Shown here one piece after another: positions 60,448 through 64,000 of a stretch of 64,000 nucleotides of DNA (position 1 is the first letter of the stretch; each line of letters starts with the position of its first letter). The position numbers were made by a program, and so were the translations under genes. Origin of the DNA: Sphingobium lactosutens DS20 (GTDB taxonomy: Bacteria > Pseudomonadota > Alphaproteobacteria > Sphingomonadales > Sphingomonadaceae); contig NZ_ATDP01000110.1 of NCBI RefSeq assembly GCF_000445105.1, positions 1-64,000 of the forward strand. The letters are read 5' to 3'. The notes under the pieces were generated by a model. The model had not been told where the DNA came from, made no database searches, and saw only the letters and a list, made by a program, of their open reading frames with translations.

Positions 60448-60463
60448 TGGCACGGCTCTTGCT
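60448..60463 (+). promoter_or_regulatory. Sigma-54 promoter of flgBCDE(F)
   Basis: TGGCACGGCTCTTGCT, a full match to TGGCACG-N4-TTGCW. Predicted start near 60474, leaving a 74-nt leader before flgB. Confidence 0.88.
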
Positions 60464-60547
60464 GATCACAGGCTGGATCACCCGCAGGCGACGCCATCAG
60501 GCTTCAGAACGGCGGGTGAAGGCGAAACTTTAGAGCGAATTTTGAGC

Positions 60548-60919
60548 ATGTCGGTCGAAGACAATCTGTTCGGAATACACGGAAAGGCGCTAGCGCTTCG
60601 TTCGCAACGCCTGTCGCTGCTCGCGTCCAACATCGCCAATGCCTCCACGCCCGGTTACAAGGCGCGCGACATCGACTTTGAAGCCGCGCTCAAGGAAGCG
60701 ACGGCGCAATCGTCGGGCGCGACCTCCACCGACATGGGCAAGGCGGTCGAAGACGCCATGGGCTATCGCGTGCCGCTTCAGCCCAGCCTCGACGGCAATA
60801 CGGTCGAACTCAGCACCGAGCAGACGCTGTTTGCCGAAAACGCCGTCAAATATCGCACGACCCTCTCCTTCCTTGAGGGCCGGATCAACACCATCAACCG
60901 CGCGCTGAAGGGAGAATGA
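60548..60919 (+). CDS. flgB: Flagellar proximal rod protein FlgB
   Basis: A 123-residue rod protein. SQRLSLLASNIANASTPGYKARDIDFEAAL is the rod-family N-terminal signature and KYRTTLSFLEGRINTINRALKGE the closing helix. It is the first gene of the flg operon; its stop overlaps flgC (ATGA). Confidence 0.95.
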   Translation: MSVEDNLFGIHGKALALRSQRLSLLASNIANASTPGYKARDIDFEAALKEATAQSSGATSTDMGKAVEDAMGYRVPLQPSLDGNTVELSTEQTLFAENAVKYRTTLSFLEGRINTINRALKGE

Positions 60920-61332
60920 GCATGAGCGGCAATGGCGCCATGAACATTTTCGATATCGCCGGCCGCGCCATGAGCGCGCAGCTGGTGCGTCTCAACACCA
61001 CCGCGTCCAACATGGCGAATGCGGGCAATGTGACTGGCAGCGCGCAGGACGCCTATCGCGCGATCAAGCCGGTCTTCACATCCGTGACGGACAGCCCGGG
61101 CGTATCGACGGTCAAGGTGTCGGACGTCGTCACCACGAAGGCCGAACCGACCAAGCGCCACGACCCCAATCATCCGCTGGCCGACGCCAATGGCGATGTG
61201 TGGGAAGCGGCGGTCGATAGCAATGCCGAGCTGGTCGACATGATCGAGACCGCCCGCATGTACCAGAATAATGTCCAGGTGCTCAACACCGCCAAGTCCC
61301 TGATGCTCGAAACCATAAGGATCGGCAAATGA
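60916..61332 (+). CDS. flgC: Flagellar proximal rod protein FlgC
   Basis: A 138-residue rod protein with MSAQLVRLNTTASNMANAGNVTGS near the N-terminus and NAELVDMIETARMYQNNVQVLNTAKSLMLETIRIGK at the end. The start codon at 60916 overlaps the flgB stop, and an ATG at 60922 is an alternative. Confidence 0.95.
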   Translation: MSMSGNGAMNIFDIAGRAMSAQLVRLNTTASNMANAGNVTGSAQDAYRAIKPVFTSVTDSPGVSTVKVSDVVTTKAEPTKRHDPNHPLADANGDVWEAAVDSNAELVDMIETARMYQNNVQVLNTAKSLMLETIRIGK

Positions 61333-61988
61333 CGAGCGTTTCCACCGTCACCGACAGCGCCGGGCTTTCGGTCTATAATCCCAACGCGACCGTCGGCACC
61401 GGCAGCGCGACAATGGATCAGGCGAGCTTCCTGAAGCTGCTGACCGCGCAGATGCAGTATCAGGACCCGTTCGAACCGGTCGACAATGCCGAAATGGTGT
61501 CGCAGATGGCGACCATCACCAATTCCAGCGGCATCGCCGAGATGAACGCCAATCTGGCGTCGATTAAGGAAGAGCTGACCGGAACGCGGCTGGGCGATGC
61601 GGCGAGCTGGATCGGCAAGTCGATGCTGGTCCAGAGCAATGTCGCCGTGCCCGACGCCAGCGGCTATTATGCCGGCCAGGTCACTTTCGCCGACGCCACC
61701 GATGGCGCGACCGTCGACCTGGTCGATGGCAGCGGCAATGTCGTCAAGACCATTGATCTTGGATCGCAGCAGGCGGGCGACGTCACCTTCTACTGGGATG
61801 GCAAGGACGACACGGGCGAAACCGTGTCCACCGACGCCCTGCAGGTGAAGGTCAACGGCGCCACCCCCAGCAAGGTCGCGACCTGGGCCACCATCGCCGC
61901 CGTCCAGTCACCCGCGGACGGGTCGTCTTCCAAACTGATCACCGCGCTGGGCAGCTACAGCCCGTCCGACGCGCTGAGCCTGATGTAA
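61329..61988 (+). CDS. flgD: Flagellar hook assembly scaffold FlgD
   Basis: A 219-residue protein. ASFLKLLTAQMQYQDPFEPVDNAEMVSQMATI is the FlgD N-terminal signature; the C-terminal part (GDVTFYWDGKDDTGETVSTDALQVKV) is the Ig-like FLG_D domain. It forms the cap for hook polymerisation. It overlaps the flgC stop by 4 nt. Confidence 0.95.
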   Translation: MTSVSTVTDSAGLSVYNPNATVGTGSATMDQASFLKLLTAQMQYQDPFEPVDNAEMVSQMATITNSSGIAEMNANLASIKEELTGTRLGDAASWIGKSMLVQSNVAVPDASGYYAGQVTFADATDGATVDLVDGSGNVVKTIDLGSQQAGDVTFYWDGKDDTGETVSTDALQVKVNGATPSKVATWATIAAVQSPADGSSSKLITALGSYSPSDALSLM

Positions 61989-62025
61989 TTTCCAACCCCA
62001 TCCTTTTCACCCAAGGAGCAACGCC

Positions 62026-62871
62026 ATGTCCTTTTATGTATCGCTTTCCGGCCTCAAGGGCGCGCAGGCTGACCTGTCCGCCATCTCCAACAATGTCGCC
62101 AACGTGAACTCCACCGCCTTCAAGAAAAGCAAGGCGCAGTTCGGCGACATCTTCGCCGCCTCGCCGATGCAGACGACGCATCAGGTCGCAGGCCAGGGCG
62201 TCCGCGTGCAGGGCATCACCCAGCAGTTCACGCAGGGCACGATCGAAACCACCGACAAGACGCTGGACCTCGCCATCACCGGCGAAGGCTTCTTCACCGT
62301 GAAGGGCGAGGATGGCACGATCAGCTACACCCGCAACGGCGCCTTTGCCGTCGACAATGACCGTTATGCCGTCGACACCACCGGTTCGCGCATTCAGGTG
62401 TTCGCGGTCGATCCCGAAACAGGCGAGCTGACCACGCCGCCGACCAGCGCCACCGGTCCGGGCGACCTTACCGACCTGCAAATCCCGACCACGTACAACA
62501 ATGAAGCCGACGGCGCGCAGCTGACCAGCGTCGGCGTGTCGAAGGAAGGCCTGGTTTCGGCCATCTACGCCGATGGCAGCACCGTTTACCTGGGCCAGGT
62601 CGCGATGGCGTCCTTCAACAGCCTGGAAGGGCTGCGCCAGCAGGGCGACGCACACTGGACCTCCACCGTCGAAAGCGGCAACCCCATCCTGGGCACCGCC
62701 AATCAGGGCATGTTCGGTTCGGTCAACTCCGGCTCGCTGGAACGCTCCAACGTCGACATCACGGACGAACTGGTCCAGCTGATCGCCGCCCAGCGCAATT
62801 TCCAGGCGAACAGCAAGGCGATCGAGGCGGCCAATACGCTGACCACCACCATCGTCAACATCCGCACCTAA
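62026..62871 (+). CDS. flgE: Flagellar hook protein FlgE, short form
   Basis: A 281-residue hook protein; most FlgE are near 400. The N-terminus (YVSLSGLKGAQADLSAISNNVANVNSTAFKKSKAQFGDIF) and C-terminus (LERSNVDITDELVQLIAAQRNFQANSKAIEAANTL) are standard; a middle surface domain appears to be missing. The order flgD-flgE-flgF supports the assignment. A family B repeat follows 25 nt after the stop. Confidence 0.88.
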   Translation: MSFYVSLSGLKGAQADLSAISNNVANVNSTAFKKSKAQFGDIFAASPMQTTHQVAGQGVRVQGITQQFTQGTIETTDKTLDLAITGEGFFTVKGEDGTISYTRNGAFAVDNDRYAVDTTGSRIQVFAVDPETGELTTPPTSATGPGDLTDLQIPTTYNNEADGAQLTSVGVSKEGLVSAIYADGSTVYLGQVAMASFNSLEGLRQQGDAHWTSTVESGNPILGTANQGMFGSVNSGSLERSNVDITDELVQLIAAQRNFQANSKAIEAANTLTTTIVNIRT

Positions 62872-62895
62872 CTTCTGCTCGCGGGGAAAGGCATC

Positions 62896-62996
62896 CCGTT
62901 CGTGCTGAGCAGAGGCTGAGCGTGTCGAAGCCTCCTATCGAAGCATCCTTCGATACGCCATTTCGACTTTGCTCAATGGCTACTCAGGACGAACGG
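62896..62996. repeat. Dispersed palindromic repeat, family B, copy 2
   Basis: A 101-nt element with ends CCGTTCGTGCTGAG and CTACTCAGGACGAACGG and internal TTCGATACGCCATTTCG. It is homologous to 30035-30149. It fills most of the 148-nt gap between flgE and flgF and ends 7 nt before the GAAAGGA ribosome site of flgF. Confidence 0.88.
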
Positions 62997-63019
62997 CCGA
63001 TAGAAAGGATAGGTAAGCC

Positions 63020-63763
63020 ATGGACCGGCTCGTCAACACGGCACTGACGGCGATGCGCGGCGCGATGGCGCGGCAGGCGTCGATCGCGAACAACCTCGCC
63101 AATGCCAACACCGTTGGTTTTCGCGCGGAAATCGCCAATGCCGAAACGCGCTGGATTCAGGGCGAAAGCTTCGACACCCGCGCCCAGGCCTCCGAACAGG
63201 TGATCGCCGCTGACATGGCGCAAGGCGCGGTCACCGAAACGGGCAATCCGCTCGACGTGGCCCTGGACGGGGACGCACTGCTCACCGTCCAGGCCACCGA
63301 CGGCAGCGAAGCCTATACGCGCCGCGGCGACCTCAAGGTTTCCGACAGCGGCCTGCTGACCACCGGCGACGGCCTGCCCGTGCTGGGCGAAGGCGGCCCG
63401 GTCATCCTGCCGCAAATGGACAGCGTCTCCATCGCCAAGGATGGCAGCATCTGGGGCGTGCCCCAGGGCGGCGACCCGGCCAATCCGCAGCAGGTCGACA
63501 AGCTCAAGCTGGTCAATGCGGCTGGCTCCAGCATCGCCAAGGGCAATGACGGCCTGTTCCGCGAAGTCAATGGCGGCGCCCTGCCCTCCGATCCGCTCGC
63601 CACCGTGACATCGGGATCGCTGGAAGGATCGAACGTCAATTCGACCCAGGCGCTGATCGACATGATCGAGGCCAGCCGCGCATGGGAAACGCAGGTCAAG
63701 ATGATCGACACCGCCAAACAGCTGGACGATGGCGGCGCGTCGCTGATGCGCCTCGACAGCTAG
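63020..63763 (+). CDS. flgF: Flagellar proximal rod protein FlgF
   Basis: A 247-residue rod protein with MRGAMARQASIANNLANANTVGFRAEIAN and the C-terminal NSTQALIDMIEASRAWETQVKMIDTAKQLDDGG. GAAAGGA at 63004-63010 supports ATG 63020. It is separated from flgE by the repeat and from flgG by a sigma-54 promoter. Confidence 0.94.
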   Translation: MDRLVNTALTAMRGAMARQASIANNLANANTVGFRAEIANAETRWIQGESFDTRAQASEQVIAADMAQGAVTETGNPLDVALDGDALLTVQATDGSEAYTRRGDLKVSDSGLLTTGDGLPVLGEGGPVILPQMDSVSIAKDGSIWGVPQGGDPANPQQVDKLKLVNAAGSSIAKGNDGLFREVNGGALPSDPLATVTSGSLEGSNVNSTQALIDMIEASRAWETQVKMIDTAKQLDDGGASLMRLDS

Positions 63764-63779
63764 GCCCTATGATTAATTT

Positions 63780-63795
63780 TGGCACGCCTCTTGCT
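63780..63795 (+). promoter_or_regulatory. Sigma-54 promoter of flgG
   Basis: TGGCACGCCTCTTGCT, a full consensus match and nearly the same as the flgB promoter. Predicted start near 63806, with a 74-nt leader as at flgB. Confidence 0.88.
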
Positions 63796-63807
63796 TGGAT
63801 GCGTGCA

Positions 63808-63871
63808 TGAGCGGTCCGCTTGAGGATCGCGCCGAAGACTGAGCGGTCCGCATAAGGATCGCGCCACGGAG
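63808..63871 (+). repeat. Tandem 32-bp repeat in the flgG leader
   Basis: Copies at 63808-63839 and 63840-63871 match at 26 of 32 positions, both containing GAGCGGTCCGC and AGGATCGCGCC. They lie between the sigma-54 promoter and the start codon, so they would be in the leader RNA. The second copy runs into the GGAG ribosome site. Confidence 0.8.
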
Positions 63872-63879
63872 AATGCACG

Positions 63880-64000
63880 ATGAGCAACGCCGCCCTTCAT
63901 GTCGCCCGCACCGGCCTTGACGCGCAGAACACGAAGATGCGCGTCATCGCCAACAACCTGGCGAACGTCAACACGACCGGTTTCAAGAAGGACCGCGCCG
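63880..64000 (+). CDS. flgG: Flagellar distal rod protein FlgG, 5' part (cut by window end)
   Basis: The first 40 codons are present. MSNAALHVARTGLDAQNTKM followed by RVIANNLANVNTTGFKKDRA matches the FlgG N-terminus. GGAG lies 8 nt upstream of the ATG. FlgG forms the distal rod. The gene continues past the window. Confidence 0.93.
   Translation, partial: MSNAALHVARTGLDAQNTKMRVIANNLANVNTTGFKKDRA

Overview
This 64 kb window looks like a contiguous piece of an alphaproteobacterial chromosome, most likely from a sphingomonad (Sphingobium/Sphingomonas/Novosphingobium type). That placement is inferred from the GC-rich coding style, the Rieske-cytochrome b-cytochrome c1 operon, an argD-argF-hslO operon, a CpdR-like receiver, CtrA-type TTAACCAT motifs and short REP repeats of the kind that encode MDPRFRGDD-like peptides in other frames. 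No prophage, integrase, insertion sequence or CRISPR array was seen.

Positions 1-31.4 kb carry mainly housekeeping genes in short operons: accB(end)-accC and an ArsC-like protein; a YdeP/FdhF-type molybdoprotein; a ParA-type ATPase; a fatty acyl-AMP ligase; recX; a TerC-family membrane protein; fbp; an acyltransferase-SGNH protein; an N-formylglutamate amidohydrolase-like protein; cpdR; a C4-dicarboxylate symporter; tRNA-Val(GAC); an MTA/SAH nucleosidase facing apt; the bc1 complex; trmL-hemF-GNAT; lipB; two exported unknowns; a GIY-YIG gene bounded by REP elements; queE-queC; and argD-argF-hslO. A structured intergenic stretch after fbp may encode a small RNA.

Positions 31.5-64 kb are one large flagellar locus. 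A minus-strand block runs from a sigma-54 activator (FlbD/FleQ-like) through fliE-F-G-H-I-J-K-L-M-N-O-P-Q-R and flhB to an unknown gene, fliD and fliS. Flagellin and two osmoregulated-periplasmic-glucan genes (opgG/opgH) follow on the plus strand, then a transglycosylase-flhA-fliA operon and flgA-flgM-flgN on the minus strand, compact motA/motB genes, and flgB-C-D-E-F-G on the plus strand. The last gene, flgG, is cut by the window end.

Much of a flagellar regulatory cascade can be read from the DNA. There are CtrA-like half-sites before the activator operon, four canonical sigma-54 (-24/-12) promoters (flgB, flgG, flgA, transglycosylase-flhA-fliA), paired CGGCAA-N4-TTGCCG-like sites at two promoter regions, and four FliA (sigma-28) promoters sharing one spacing (fliC, fliD, an unknown gene, flgM). 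FliA and its anti-sigma factor FlgM are both encoded here. Unusual parts include a 973-residue FliK beside a 281-residue hook protein, a FliM without the usual N-terminal CheY-binding segment, small stator proteins, and a fliP whose start codon lies inside a REP element.
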